Below, piece by piece: positions 1-8,469 of a DNA stretch of 20,416 nt (positions are counted from its first letter, which is position 1; each line of letters starts with the position of its first letter). Origin of the DNA: Gammaproteobacteria bacterium (GTDB taxonomy: Bacteria; Pseudomonadota; Gammaproteobacteria; Xanthomonadales; Marinicellaceae); assembly GCA_030426065.1 (NCBI GenBank), contig JAUHZH010000003.1:1-20416 (forward strand), read 5' to 3'. Under the pieces are notes generated by a model. That model ran no database searches. It was not told where the DNA came from and saw only the letters and a program-made list of their open reading frames with translations. A program made the translations under genes and the position numbers.

Positions 1-1221
1 CAACATCAAATTAACCAACCACAAGACCAAAGACAGCACCAAACCAATGACAAATGGCCACAACAGGGCTTCTAACCATGGCTCCCCCCTCAACATCACA
101 TCTTTGATGGCCTTAAGCAGCATGCCATTGGGCAAAAAGCTGCCGATTCGGGCCAAACCATCAGACATCGCTTCGGCTGGGAAAAAGCTGCCACCCAACA
201 TTGCCAGTGGCATCATGGCCGCATTGACCACGATGTTCGCTGATTTGCGGCTCGGCATCAACAAACTGAAAAACAACAACAGCTGCCAAATCACCACACC
301 AGAAAACACCAACCAAACGATCAGTAAAGGAAGCAAGGCCACTTTGACTTCAAAATACCAAACCCCGATGGCCATCAAAACCACCCCCATGATCAAAAAC
401 ATCACCTTGGCATGGGTTGTTTTCCCGATGAAATAATCTCGGATACCGTGTGGTGTTGAGGCCAATCTGGGCAGCACGCCGTTGGCTTTGTCGTTCCAAA
501 AAGCCATGGCCATGCCCATGCCAGCAAACAGCAAGCTCATGAAAACGGCGCCTGGGAACATCATCAAGGCAAAATTGAATTTCGGTTTGTCATCGACCTC
601 TTTTTCTATCGCTTTTTCTTCCAACTTGATTTGCGGTGGCATCAAAGTGGACTCAACGTCATCGATGGCGGATTTAATGGCCAAAGTCAATGTCACCAGC
701 TCAGCATCTTGGTACTTGCCAGAGGTCACCATCTGATTGATTTGCTGTAACTCCTCAGCGAACAGCAACTGCAAATAATCGGCCGCATCGACCGTCACTT
801 CCAGCCCAGTTTCCACCATGTCAGGCAGGATGGTTTGGGCGGGGTTTTTGCGCAAAGTGATGGTGGTTGGTCGTTTGTTGAGGTAATCATCCATGAAGTT
901 TTCTTCGATCATCAACCAGGCACTGGCTTCACCCGCATCCATCAAGGCTTTGGCTTCATCTTCATCGACCGTTTTGACCGTGAAAAATTCTGCGGTGGGC
1001 CCTTGTCCGATGCTGCCCAAAAGGAACTGGGACAACATCGATTGGTCTTTGTCTGTGACCAAAACATGGCCATGGGGTTGAGGCGCACTGCCCCCGCCGG
1101 CCATCAAACTCATCAAGAAAACCATCATCAAAGGAATAACCAACCAAGAAATCAAGCCCCACTTTTCTCGGAAGGTCCGCAATGTGGCGTGTTTGGCCAC
1201 AGTGATTGACATTCGACTCAT
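1..1221 (-). CDS. ABC-2 type transporter permease (NatB-like), incomplete at left edge
   Basis: Membrane half of an ABC exporter; 407 codons are visible and the frame stays open to base 1, so the C-terminus is missing. The start ATG (1219-1221) follows the ATPase stop by one base (TGATATG), implying translational coupling. A first membrane segment lies at about residues 23-41. It is followed by a long polar, probably extracytoplasmic, domain at about 42-215. A cluster of membrane segments follows at about 217-240, 270-290, 296-322, 330-346 and 388-407. This is the layout of ABC-2 permeases of the NatB/YhaP type. The substrate (ion, drug or lipid) cannot be told from sequence. Family assignment is firm; the exact subfamily is an inference. 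Confidence 0.85.
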   Translation of the reverse strand, partial: MSRMSITVAKHATLRTFREKWGLISWLVIPLMMVFLMSLMAGGGSAPQPHGHVLVTDKDQSMLSQFLLGSIGQGPTAEFFTVKTVDEDEAKALMDAGEASAWLMIEENFMDDYLNKRPTTITLRKNPAQTILPDMVETGLEVTVDAADYLQLLFAEELQQINQMVTSGKYQDAELVTLTLAIKSAIDDVESTLMPPQIKLEEKAIEKEVDDKPKFNFALMMFPGAVFMSLLFAGMGMAMAFWNDKANGVLPRLASTPHGIRDYFIGKTTHAKVMFLIMGVVLMAIGVWYFEVKVALLPLLIVWLVFSGVVIWQLLLFFSLLMPSRKSANIVVNAAMMPLAMLGGSFFPAEAMSDGLARIGSFLPNGMLLKAIKDVMLRGEPWLEALLWPFVIGLVLSLVLWLVNLML

Positions 1222-1222
1222 A

Positions 1223-2134
1223 TCAGTCCCTCAAAGCTCGGCCAGTGAGTTTGATGAACAAACTCTCTAAATTGGCTTGCTTGACCGCGGTTTCTTTGAT
1301 GCGACAGTCTTTGAAGCGGGCCAACAAATCCGACAGTTTCGAGGCCGCATGGGCACACCAAAAACGCACTTGCTCATCAGACCATTCCAAAACATCAAAA
1401 TCAGCCAACAGCGACTCATCCACTTCTGAGAAATCCCCTTTGAGGACAATCAAATCTTTTTCACCCATTTGTTGGCGCAACTCATCAATCGTGCCCATGG
1501 CCATGATGCGTCCTTTGTCTATGATCGCCACCCGATCAGACAAACGTTCCACCTCTTCCATGTAATGTGAGGTGTATATCACTGCCGTTCCTTGGGCTTT
1601 TAAATCATTCACAGCATTCAAAAGGTGTTCGCGAGATTGTGGATCAACGCCCACCGTCGGCTCATCCAACAACAAAGCCTTGGGTTCATGCAAGATGGCA
1701 CAGGCAAAATTCAGTCGCCTTTTCATGCCGCCTGAATACGTTTCTACCCGGTCTTTTTGGCGATCAGTCAAACCCACTTGTTCCAATACCGTTTCAATTC
1801 TTTGGTTCAATGCGGCTCCTGACAGGCCATAAGCTTGACCCCAAAAATTCAAATTTTCCTGCCCAGTCAAATCTTCATACAAGGCCAAATCTTGAGGCAC
1901 CAAACCCAACGACCGTTTGGCCGCCAATCCGTCTCCGACCATGGGGTGGCCATTGATGCTGGCTTCACCTGAGGTTGGGGACAACAATCCAGACAGGCAG
2001 TTGATGGTGGTTGATTTCCCGGCCCCATTGGGGCCAAGCAAACCAAACACTTCGCCCGCTTGGACTTCAAAAGAAATGTTTTCTGCAGCAAGCAATTCGC
2101 CATACCGCTTGGTAAGAGATTGAATTTTGATCAT
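1223..2134 (-). CDS. ABC transporter ATP-binding protein (NatA-like)
   Basis: Cytoplasmic ATPase that would power the permease encoded just downstream. All nucleotide-binding motifs are present: Walker A GPNGAGKST at residues 34-42, Q-loop Gln81, signature YSGGM at 133-137, Walker B LLLDEPT at 154-160 and the H-loop His190 in TSHYMEEVE. About 80 residues follow the ATPase core, as in CcmA/NatA-type ATPases paired with ABC-2 permeases. The 303-residue length is normal for the family. The ATG at 2134 begins the recognisable MIKIQSLTKRYG N-terminus, but its ribosome site is weak. Substrate unknown. Confidence 0.92.
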   Translation of the reverse strand: MIKIQSLTKRYGELLAAENISFEVQAGEVFGLLGPNGAGKSTTINCLSGLLSPTSGEASINGHPMVGDGLAAKRSLGLVPQDLALYEDLTGQENLNFWGQAYGLSGAALNQRIETVLEQVGLTDRQKDRVETYSGGMKRRLNFACAILHEPKALLLDEPTVGVDPQSREHLLNAVNDLKAQGTAVIYTSHYMEEVERLSDRVAIIDKGRIMAMGTIDELRQQMGEKDLIVLKGDFSEVDESLLADFDVLEWSDEQVRFWCAHAASKLSDLLARFKDCRIKETAVKQANLESLFIKLTGRALRD

Positions 2135-2212
2135 TGTTTTTTGCCATGGTAATGATTGTGAGAGACCTTCCCCTGTCCAAACCTTTCAAACAGGCAGGTC
2201 AATTAATAAACG

Positions 2213-2241
2213 ATTATAAGCACGTGGTGTTACAATAGGAA
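2213..2241 (-). promoter_or_regulatory. Putative sigma70 promoter for the ABC exporter
   Basis: On the minus strand a perfect TATAAT (2213-2218) lies 17 bases from TTCCTA (2236-2241), a weak -35. Transcription would begin near 2206, about 70 bases before the ATPase start. The site overlaps the region that should also hold the ftsB promoter. Confidence 0.4.
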
Positions 2242-2266
2242 CCGGTATTTTTTCCTTGTGATTCTG

Positions 2267-2566
2267 ATGAAATGGTTGAACAGCACATTGCTGATTTTGA
2301 TTGCGGTGGCCATGTATTTGCTTTGGTTTGGCACCGGTGGCCGCGTGGAATTAAAGGAAAAACAAGCCATTCTGGAACAACGAACCGAAGAGATTGAACA
2401 GCTCAAACAGCGCAATCAACAACTGCAAGCCGAAGTGGACAGCTTGAAAAATGGCTTGGAAGCCATCGAAGAACGGGCACGCACCGAATTGGGCATGATC
2501 AAAGAAGGCGAAACCTTCATCCAAATCATCAATGAAGAAAAAGCCAAGCGCAGGAAAGCACCATGA
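2267..2566 (+). CDS. ftsB: Cell division protein FtsB
   Basis: Small bitopic divisome protein of the FtsQ-FtsB-FtsL complex, which regulates septal peptidoglycan synthesis. The 99-residue product has a short cytoplasmic N-terminus, one membrane segment at about residues 5-21 ending in the typical LLWFGTGG, and a strong coiled coil at about 28-72 rich in E, Q, L and K. The coiled coil is followed by a conserved-looking RARTELGMIKEGETF stretch. E. coli FtsB is about the same length. I chose ATG 2267; an in-frame GTG at 2258 would add three residues. Neither has a clear Shine-Dalgarno site. A TACAAT (2231-2236) just upstream could be a -10 giving a very short leader. The stop overlaps the ispD start (ATGA). 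Confidence 0.9.
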   Translation: MKWLNSTLLILIAVAMYLLWFGTGGRVELKEKQAILEQRTEEIEQLKQRNQQLQAEVDSLKNGLEAIEERARTELGMIKEGETFIQIINEEKAKRRKAP

Positions 2567-3246
2567 AGGTTCATGTGGTGGTTGTCGCGGCAGGTGTCGG
2601 CTCACGTTTTGGTCATGACGCCACACCCAAACAGTACCAAATGATCGGCAATAAAAGCGTTTTGGCTCACAGCATCGCGGCTTTTGACGCCATTGATTGT
2701 CACCAAATCATGATTGCCCTGCACCCTGAAGACGTTCATTGGGCAGACACTTATATTGAGAGTCGCCACCCCATCAACACTTGCCAAGGGGGTGATTCAC
2801 GCCGTGAATCGGTCCTCAATGCCTTGCACGCCTTGGATGCAGATATCGATGATTGGGTCATGGTACATGATGCCGCACGTTGCTGTGTCAGACAAGCCGA
2901 TTTATTGGCTTTGCAAGACCATTTGGCCCACCACCCTTTCGGCGGCCTGTTGGTCAAACCCATCACCGACACCATCAAACAATCCAGCGACCACAATGGC
3001 TGTGATGCCACCATTGATCGGGACCATTTGTATGCGGCGTTGACACCTCAAATGTTCAAATTGGGCCTGTTGACCGAAGCATTGAGCGATGCCGACCCCA
3101 ACAAAACCACAGACGAAGCCTCGGCTTTTGAACAAAAAGGGATGCGTCCCCACATGGTCAAGGGACATGGTGACAACATCAAAATCACCCACCGAGACGA
3201 TTTGTCTTTGGCGGCATTTTATTTAAAACAACAAGGGAGGCATTGA
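2563..3246 (+). CDS. ispD: 2-C-methyl-D-erythritol 4-phosphate cytidylyltransferase IspD
   Basis: Third enzyme of the MEP isoprenoid pathway; it joins MEP to CTP to give CDP-methylerythritol and pyrophosphate in the cytoplasm. The N-terminal VVVAAGVGSRFG with Arg15 and PKQY with Lys23 form the CTP-binding loop. GGDSRRESVLNAL (76-88), VHDAARCCV (101-109, Asp103), KPITDTIK (132-139) and TPQMF (161-165) are further family signatures, and NIKITHRDDL (205-214) carries the C-terminal lysine. Length 227 is close to the E. coli enzyme (236). It overlaps ftsB by four bases upstream and ispF by one base downstream, so the three are surely one operon. Confidence 0.96.
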   Translation: MKVHVVVVAAGVGSRFGHDATPKQYQMIGNKSVLAHSIAAFDAIDCHQIMIALHPEDVHWADTYIESRHPINTCQGGDSRRESVLNALHALDADIDDWVMVHDAARCCVRQADLLALQDHLAHHPFGGLLVKPITDTIKQSSDHNGCDATIDRDHLYAALTPQMFKLGLLTEALSDADPNKTTDEASAFEQKGMRPHMVKGHGDNIKITHRDDLSLAAFYLKQQGRH

Positions 3247-3728
3247 TGCGCATCGGTCAAGGTTTCGACGTTCATGCCTTTGGCGAAGGTGACCACATCA
3301 CACTCGGCGGCATCAAAATACCCCACAACCAAGGCTTCATTGCCCATTCGGATGGTGATGTTTTGATCCATGCCCTTTGTGATGCCCTGCTCGGTGCCCT
3401 GGCATTGGGTGACATCGGTGTCCACTTTCCACCCAGTGACGACCAATGGAAAGACTGTGACAGCACGGTGTTTTTAAAACACTGCCATCAACTGGTTCAA
3501 GAACAGGGTTACGCCATCGCCAACATCGATTGCACCGTGATGGGCGAACGTCCCAAAATCAAACCCCATGCCGAAGCCGTTCGCAACAAGCTGGCTGCCG
3601 TCATGGGCATTGATCCGAATCAAATCAGCGTCAAAGCCACCACCACCGAAAAACTCGGCTTCACCGGTCGTGAAGAAGGCTTGGCTGCGATGGTGGTTTG
3701 TTTGTTACAACCAAACCAGACAGCCTGA
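3246..3728 (+). CDS. ispF: 2-C-methyl-D-erythritol 2,4-cyclodiphosphate synthase IspF
   Basis: Cyclises CDP-ME 2-phosphate to methylerythritol cyclodiphosphate, releasing CMP; a homotrimeric zinc enzyme. Zinc ligands Asp8, His10 and His42 lie in GFDVHAF and HSDGDVLIHALCDALLGA. DIGVHFPPSD (56-65), DCTVMGERPKI (95-105) and KATTTEKLGFTGREEG (130-145) are classic signatures. The 160 residues match E. coli IspF (159). I chose ATG 3246, which shares its A with the ispD stop (TGATG) and has a strong AGGGAGG five bases upstream. An alternative TTG at 3243 has worse spacing. Last gene of the operon; its stop lies in the loop of a hairpin. Confidence 0.96.
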   Translation: MRIGQGFDVHAFGEGDHITLGGIKIPHNQGFIAHSDGDVLIHALCDALLGALALGDIGVHFPPSDDQWKDCDSTVFLKHCHQLVQEQGYAIANIDCTVMGERPKIKPHAEAVRNKLAAVMGIDPNQISVKATTTEKLGFTGREEGLAAMVVCLLQPNQTA

Positions 3729-3742
3729 TGGCTGCCTGGTTT
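3713..3742. terminator. Hairpin between convergent ispF and nuclease genes
   Basis: A 13-base arm (3713-3725) and its complement (3730-3742) pair with a single A-C mismatch around a TGAT loop that contains the ispF stop. It lacks a long T-run on either strand, so its strength as an intrinsic terminator is uncertain. Its place between convergent genes suggests it serves both. Confidence 0.45.
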
Positions 3743-3757
3743 AATCAATCCCCTTGA

Positions 3758-5938
3758 TCAAAACGTTTGATTGCTGTTGAGGTATCCATACGTTTCTGCG
3801 CGTGCAGATTGCCAATAAAAATCCTCTGCTTGGTTGCCCTGGCCGCCCCTTTGAAGAGAATGGCCAACGGGTGTGTTGTTCGACTCTGAAACGCCCACAT
3901 TGACTGAAGTCATCCCTGAAGCAGGGCCGTTGCTGGCGGTCAAGACACCTTCATAACTTAAGAACTCGACCACTTCCCCTTGTGGGTTGATCAATGCCAT
4001 GCCATCGGGTGAGCCATTCTGGATGACCATGTCATAAGTGAGGGTACCGAACCCATTGCTTTGATTGGGAAGCAAGCCATCCAACATCACCGTCTTGTAT
4101 GTGCTTGAGTTGCTGCCGTTGTACAGCACCAACGACCAACCCGACAAATCGGTGCCAGCTGAACCCGCCACTTCAATGAATTCGCCTTGATCAGTGGAAA
4201 CATTGTCATAGTGAAATTCGTTGATCCACACATGGTTGCTGCTTGGTGCCGCTTGTGGTGATGCGTTGACTGCACTGCTGGCATCGGATGCTTGCCCTGC
4301 ATCATCCACTGCTTTGATGTGGTATTGGTAGGTGCTGCCATTGTTCACAGCAGTATCGATGTACATGGTGTCAACCACCAAAGCACCATTAAGCTGTTGC
4401 CAAACACCACCATTGCTTGAACGGTGGACCTGATATCCTGCCAAATCGTTCTCACTGTTACCATCCCATGTCAACATCACTTGGCCGTCAGTGCTTGTAG
4501 CCATCACACCCGTGGGTTGGGCTGGTGGCACGTCGACTGAACCACAGGCAGCCAATGTTTGATTGATGTTGCTCGTTCCCTGGGTTTTACTGACCTGCCC
4601 CTGCCAAACAAAATCATCATAAGCAGCGCCGGAACCAGACAGTTGTAAAGATTGATTATTGCCAGTCGTGCCAGATTCGCTGACCCCAATGTCAATTGAC
4701 TCCAATCCCATTGCTGCACCGTTACTGGCAGTTAATGTGCCCTCATAACTGATGAATTGCCTCACTGTTCCAGTGTCATCAACCAAAGCCACGCCATCAG
4801 CGGCACCGTTTTGTAGTCCAGGAAAGTCGACATAAACCAAGCCAACACATCCTTCGGCTTCATTGACGACAACGTCAGGAAGGTATTGCGCATCATACAC
4901 TTGATTGGTGTTGCCATTATAGGCTTCTAGGTACCAGCCGGTCACATCTGTACCTGCCGCAACCGCCACTTCCACGCCTTCATTTTGGTCGCTGCCCGAG
5001 TTGTCATAATGAAGCTCATTGATCCATGCCAAATCGGTTGGCTCATTGATTGGACCACCGTCACCAGGGTCTCCTCCTCCCAAATCATCACAACTTAACT
5101 CAAAAACGCAGCTGACCCATTCCGGATGGTCAACAAAAGGGTTTCTGTTGCCTTGGAAATTGGCCACGGCTTCATTGTGTTGACGCTCAATGTCATCTAC
5201 AGGATCCTTTTGGTGCCACAAGATCAGCACTGACAACAAACCCATATAACCCTGGGCTTCATTATTGCCCGTGTTTGACGAGTCGATCAAACCCAAGTCA
5301 TCAGTCAAAATCAAATCCGGCTCAGTGTGGCCAGTGATGCCATGATGCCCCCCTTCATAACGCACATCCATATAAAACATGGCACGAGCGATGTCGCCTT
5401 TGCGTGAGGACCATACTTCCCATACACCTTGGGTGTACGATCCTTTGGTCCAGTTAGACTGGCCTGATCCTCCGCGCCCGTCATTGATCAGGGTGGTTTT
5501 TTCTGAACACCCTGAAACGCATATGTCAAAGGGCTTGTTGCTCCTGGAAGAATTGTAACCACTGTCGGCAAGGAACAGGTGATGCATGTCAGTGTAAGGG
5601 TAGTTACTTGAGCCATCATTGGGGAAGCCATATGATTTAGGCCAAGCATGTTCCCTGTTGTAAAATGAATTCCCTCCGCCTTGCTTGGCATTGCTGTCAT
5701 TTTGATAGATGGTCACCACATGATTGGGTTTGTCCCAGTCTTCATCTGCGATTTCAAGCACATCCCAAGTGTCTACAGCTGAAGATGTATATGGGTATCT
5801 GGTGTGGTCGTCGATCACATCATGCAAGGTGTTGCGCAAAGAATGCGGCGTGCTGGTGTCAACACCGTTGTAATAATTGGCGGGAGACTGAGCCCAAACA
5901 TGACCACTCAAGAGCAAACAAAAGAACATTGTTTTCAT
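3758..5938 (-). CDS. Exported endonuclease I with lamin-tail-like/FN3/lamin-tail-like C-terminus
   Basis: Predicted secreted nuclease of the endonuclease I (EndA/NucM, His-Me finger) family, likely degrading extracellular DNA or RNA. A signal peptide ends at about VWA|Q (residue 16). The nuclease domain spans about 20-275, with the catalytic NREHAWPKS (94-102), DMHHLF (117-122), GDIARAMFYM (181-190) and NPFVDHPEWV (266-275). A Gly/Asp/Pro-rich linker (287-297) leads to a lamin-tail-like domain (303-465), a fibronectin III domain (470-560) and a second lamin-tail-like domain (569-726). The two lamin-tail-like domains are clear duplicates: both open with WINE.HYDN, share SYEG.LTASNG and GVSES, and end in NQTL or NQTF. 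The start ATG has AGAGGG nine bases upstream. The C-terminal half may aid surface binding or sorting; that is an inference. Confidence 0.93.
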   Translation of the reverse strand: MKTMFFCLLLSGHVWAQSPANYYNGVDTSTPHSLRNTLHDVIDDHTRYPYTSSAVDTWDVLEIADEDWDKPNHVVTIYQNDSNAKQGGGNSFYNREHAWPKSYGFPNDGSSNYPYTDMHHLFLADSGYNSSRSNKPFDICVSGCSEKTTLINDGRGGSGQSNWTKGSYTQGVWEVWSSRKGDIARAMFYMDVRYEGGHHGITGHTEPDLILTDDLGLIDSSNTGNNEAQGYMGLLSVLILWHQKDPVDDIERQHNEAVANFQGNRNPFVDHPEWVSCVFELSCDDLGGGDPGDGGPINEPTDLAWINELHYDNSGSDQNEGVEVAVAAGTDVTGWYLEAYNGNTNQVYDAQYLPDVVVNEAEGCVGLVYVDFPGLQNGAADGVALVDDTGTVRQFISYEGTLTASNGAAMGLESIDIGVSESGTTGNNQSLQLSGSGAAYDDFVWQGQVSKTQGTSNINQTLAACGSVDVPPAQPTGVMATSTDGQVMLTWDGNSENDLAGYQVHRSSNGGVWQQLNGALVVDTMYIDTAVNNGSTYQYHIKAVDDAGQASDASSAVNASPQAAPSSNHVWINEFHYDNVSTDQGEFIEVAGSAGTDLSGWSLVLYNGSNSSTYKTVMLDGLLPNQSNGFGTLTYDMVIQNGSPDGMALINPQGEVVEFLSYEGVLTASNGPASGMTSVNVGVSESNNTPVGHSLQRGGQGNQAEDFYWQSARAETYGYLNSNQTF

Positions 5939-6073
5939 GCTTTCTAACCCTCTGATTAAAAAACATGATTAGAGCAAGCGTGACTGAACCCTTGATGTCA
6001 GCCACGTTTTATCTGAGTGACAAAAATGACGTTATTGACCAATCCGTGGGGCATTGATGCCAATTTCATGACA

Positions 6074-6613
6074 TCATTGTTTTTTCTTGCCTTTGATTCG
6101 ATAGATTTCAAGCCAAGAGTCGTCTTTTTGTTGCTGTTCCAACTTCCAGTCGAATGATAGCTTGGTGATGTTAAAAAAAGTGATTTTCGATTCGGCACCG
6201 GCATAAAAACCCTTCATCACCACTTGGCTTTCGGTTTCGGTGGCAAAAAAGGTGTCCAGTTTTTTGCCATTGGATGACATCCAGGCCATTTCCCAACGTT
6301 GCTCTTTGGGGTTGTAGATTCGGATGTTGGTGCCAAACTGCCTGGTCGCATTGGCCGTGGGCGTGCCCAAAGCCGGAGAAATCCAATCATCTTGGATGGC
6401 TTTTCCATCCAAAATTAAATACCAGTTCCAATCGGCACCTGGGCCGGCTTGCCACTGTCCGTCTTGACCCAAAGACCAGTCTTCGATGTGCCAGTTACCC
6501 AGCATCTTTTTGAGCAAAGTGTTGTCCATGGTCACTTGCTTTTGACTGGGTTGGTCTGTGGCCATGGCAGCGAAACTCGATAACAACAGTAAACTGATGA
6601 TGATTTTTTTCAT
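6074..6613 (-). CDS. Small exported calycin-like protein (DUF1579-like), function unknown
   Basis: A 179-residue protein with a clear signal peptide (MKKIIISLLLLSSFAAMA, cleavage before TD). The mature part begins with a MLGNWHIEDW segment and continues with alternating strand-like stretches such as NIRIYNPKEQRWEMAWM and VVMKGFYAG. This resembles DUF1579/lipocalin-type beta-barrels, an assignment by pattern only. I chose the ATG at 6613 because it starts a standard signal peptide and has GAGAA upstream. An in-frame ATG at 6625 overlaps the SGNH hydrolase stop as ATGA and would add four residues. Either way it follows the hydrolase in one transcript. It shares overall style with the protein at 10486-10956. 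Substrate unknown. Confidence 0.8.
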   Translation of the reverse strand: MKKIIISLLLLSSFAAMATDQPSQKQVTMDNTLLKKMLGNWHIEDWSLGQDGQWQAGPGADWNWYLILDGKAIQDDWISPALGTPTANATRQFGTNIRIYNPKEQRWEMAWMSSNGKKLDTFFATETESQVVMKGFYAGAESKITFFNITKLSFDWKLEQQQKDDSWLEIYRIKGKKKQ

Positions 6614-6621
6614 GGCTATTC

Positions 6622-7509
6622 TCATTCAAACAAAGATTTAAAGATGGTGTCGAAGCGGTATTGATAGTACCCTTCATAAGTGCCTTGAATCATGATGTCA
6701 TAGCCATCTGGCGTCAAATGGAAGCAATCACGCTCTGTCCACAAACCAAAATCATGGATTCGCATGGCCTCAATTGGGCTGGTTAGGGTGATGTCGCCAG
6801 GCAAGGGAATGTCACCTGGTTCAATGGCTGGATTGGCATCTGGCCAACCGTAGGCATTTTGCATCCGACCCCAATGCGGAACATGAAAAACTTTGGGGTT
6901 GCTGTCAGCGATGTCAGCGAAAGCTTGGGTGAATTCCAATGCCATGGCATTGATCTCTTCAGGAAGGGGCTGGTTCATGCCATTGTAAAGTCCTGAACAA
7001 ACCACGCCAACCAGTCCTCCCAATGTTTCCTCAAAGTTCGGGTAGTCATAAAAACTCATGATGATTTCGATGTTGATATCAACGGCCAAAATGGCATCAA
7101 CAATGGTCTGAATATCTGCCACAATGCTTGCTTTCAATGCATCGACCTCCATCAGGGTCATGTCTTTATTCCATTGATTGAGAAAATCATTGCCGCCGAT
7201 GGTCAATTGTACGGTATCGACACTGGGGTTATTGATCAGGGCATCTGTTATTTTTTGCAGCTCTGTGGGCACCACCCAATCAGCAGCGGTGGTGCCATCG
7301 ATGGCAACCGCGTCAGAATCGCTGTTACGCAGCACTTGAATATCAGGGTAACCATTGACGTCAAAAACCGCATCATGAACCAGGTCTGAGTACTGTTGCT
7401 GTGCCCAGCTGTCTCCCACAATCAAGACCTTGTTGTTTTGCCCATACACAGTGGCTGCACACAGTAAAAGTGAAAACATTGTGGTCAGCCACATGCCTTT
7501 TTTCATCAT
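6622..7509 (-). CDS. Exported SGNH/GDSL-family hydrolase
   Basis: Predicted periplasmic or secreted esterase/lipase/acyl-hydrolase. A signal peptide covers residues 1-23 (cleavage near VYG|Q). SGNH block I is VLIVGDSWA with nucleophile Ser34. Block III is TIGGNDF with Asn107. Block V is DCFHLTPDGYD, giving Asp261 and His264 of the triad. The 295-residue length suits a single-domain member, and the large NWWG-poor middle gives no substrate clue. The start ATG (followed by a second ATG) has GAGGAGA just upstream. It leads a two-gene transcript with the calycin-like protein and is divergent from sirB2 across only 60 bases. Ester substrate unknown. Confidence 0.88.
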   Translation of the reverse strand: MMKKGMWLTTMFSLLLCAATVYGQNNKVLIVGDSWAQQQYSDLVHDAVFDVNGYPDIQVLRNSDSDAVAIDGTTAADWVVPTELQKITDALINNPSVDTVQLTIGGNDFLNQWNKDMTLMEVDALKASIVADIQTIVDAILAVDINIEIIMSFYDYPNFEETLGGLVGVVCSGLYNGMNQPLPEEINAMALEFTQAFADIADSNPKVFHVPHWGRMQNAYGWPDANPAIEPGDIPLPGDITLTSPIEAMRIHDFGLWTERDCFHLTPDGYDIMIQGTYEGYYQYRFDTIFKSLFE

Positions 7510-7524
7510 CTTCTCTCCTCTTTT

Positions 7525-7553
7525 TTGTTATGATGTCTTGCTCTTTTTAATAT
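7525..7553 (+). promoter_or_regulatory. Putative promoter for sirB2-folK
   Basis: TTGTTA (7525-7530) and TAATAT (7548-7553) are separated by 17 bases; each matches four of six consensus positions. The start would be near 7560, leaving a leader of about 10 bases. Confidence 0.35.
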
Positions 7554-7569
7554 AGCACAGGTTACTTTC

Positions 7570-7938
7570 ATGTACATGGGAATCAAACACAGCCACATGC
7601 TTTTGGTGGCGCTGAGCGTGATTTTGTTTGAAATCAGGTTTTGGGGTTTTGCCTTACGCAACAAGCCCAAAGGCAAATTACTGACCGTTGCGCCCCATGT
7701 CATCGACACTTTGCTCCTCGCTTCAGGATTGACTTTGGCCATCATGGCCGGATTTTCTCCAGGCAATTCACCTTGGTTACTGTATAAACTGGTGGCTTTA
7801 ATCGGTTACATTGGTTTTGGCATCATGGCCATGAAAGCACAAGGCAGTTTGCGCTGGACTGGCTTTTTTGCATCGACACTGTGTTTTGTTTATATGTTGA
7901 TGACGGCGCTGACCAAAAACCCTTATTTTTTCTTCTGA
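7570..7938 (+). CDS. SirB2-family integral membrane protein
   Basis: A 122-residue inner-membrane protein with four predicted helices at about residues 9-30, 44-62, 68-88 and 97-116. The early KHSHMLLVALSVILFEIR, a KPKGKLL loop, the APHVIDTLLLASG stretch and the WLLYKLVALIGYIGFGIMAMK segment are the pattern of the SirB2/YchQ family. Its biochemical role is not established; it was named after an effect on invasion gene expression in Salmonella. ATG 7570 has AGG eight bases upstream; the ATG at 7576 is a possible alternative. folK follows after 12 bases, so the two are probably cotranscribed. Confidence 0.85.
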   Translation: MYMGIKHSHMLLVALSVILFEIRFWGFALRNKPKGKLLTVAPHVIDTLLLASGLTLAIMAGFSPGNSPWLLYKLVALIGYIGFGIMAMKAQGSLRWTGFFASTLCFVYMLMTALTKNPYFFF

Positions 7939-7950
7939 TGTTTTGACCCC

Positions 7951-8415
7951 ATGACCAACTTTTATCTGGGCATCGGCAGCAACACCGAGCGTAAACGCAA
8001 CATCACCTCCTGTTTGCAATGGCTCAAATCGTCTTTCAGTGACATCGATGTGTCACCGATTTACCAATCACCGGCTTTTGGTTTTGATGGCCCTCCCTTT
8101 CACAATTTGGTGGTTCGTGTGGGCTCGGCTTTTGACCCATGGGAAATGAAAAAGTGGTTGCAGCAACTGGAAGATCGACACGGGAGAGACAGAAGCCAAC
8201 CCCGATATTCGAACAGAACCTTGGACATTGACTTGTTGTTGATTGATGACATGATCATCGATGACGGTGCCATTCAAGTGCCCAGAAAGGAAATCACACA
8301 ACGCAATTATGTATTGGCGCCACTGGTGGACATTGCGCCTGACATAATACATCCCAGTTTAAACATCAAGCTGAAAAACATACATTTTTCTAAAATAAAC
8401 TTAACAAATATGTAA
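7951..8415 (+). CDS. folK: HPPK: 2-amino-4-hydroxy-6-hydroxymethyldihydropteridine pyrophosphokinase FolK
   Basis: Transfers pyrophosphate from ATP to 6-hydroxymethyl-dihydropterin in folate synthesis; cytoplasmic. YLGIGSNTERKRNI opens the protein. SPIYQSPAFGFDGPPFHNLVV follows in short pieces, then LEDRHGRDRSQPRYSNRTLDIDLLL with the two catalytic/magnesium aspartates in the LDIDLLL block, and PRKEITQRNYVLAPLVDIAPD at the end. Length 154 is close to E. coli FolK (159). There is no clear Shine-Dalgarno site in the 12-base gap after sirB2, so coupling to it is likely. The last 15 residues are unusually rich in K, N and I and end at an AT-rich intergenic stretch. Confidence 0.95.
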   Translation: MTNFYLGIGSNTERKRNITSCLQWLKSSFSDIDVSPIYQSPAFGFDGPPFHNLVVRVGSAFDPWEMKKWLQQLEDRHGRDRSQPRYSNRTLDIDLLLIDDMIIDDGAIQVPRKEITQRNYVLAPLVDIAPDIIHPSLNIKLKNIHFSKINLTNM

Positions 8416-8443
8416 CATATTTATTGCTACTATGTAACTCCTT

Positions 8444-8449
8444 TATAAA
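8444..8449 (+). promoter_or_regulatory. Putative -10 box before the orphan exported gene
   Basis: TATAAA stands 20 bases before the ATG at 8470, in a very AT-rich gap, followed by AGGAG (8459-8463). No good -35 is visible at 16-18 bases. Readthrough from folK is also possible. Confidence 0.3.
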
Positions 8450-8469
8450 AACTATGACAGGAGTATAGT

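Noticed and set aside
835..1209. Plus-strand frame of 124 codons opposite the ABC permease
   Set aside because: The minus strand has one uninterrupted frame with ABC-2 permease features over the same region; the plus frame has no family features.
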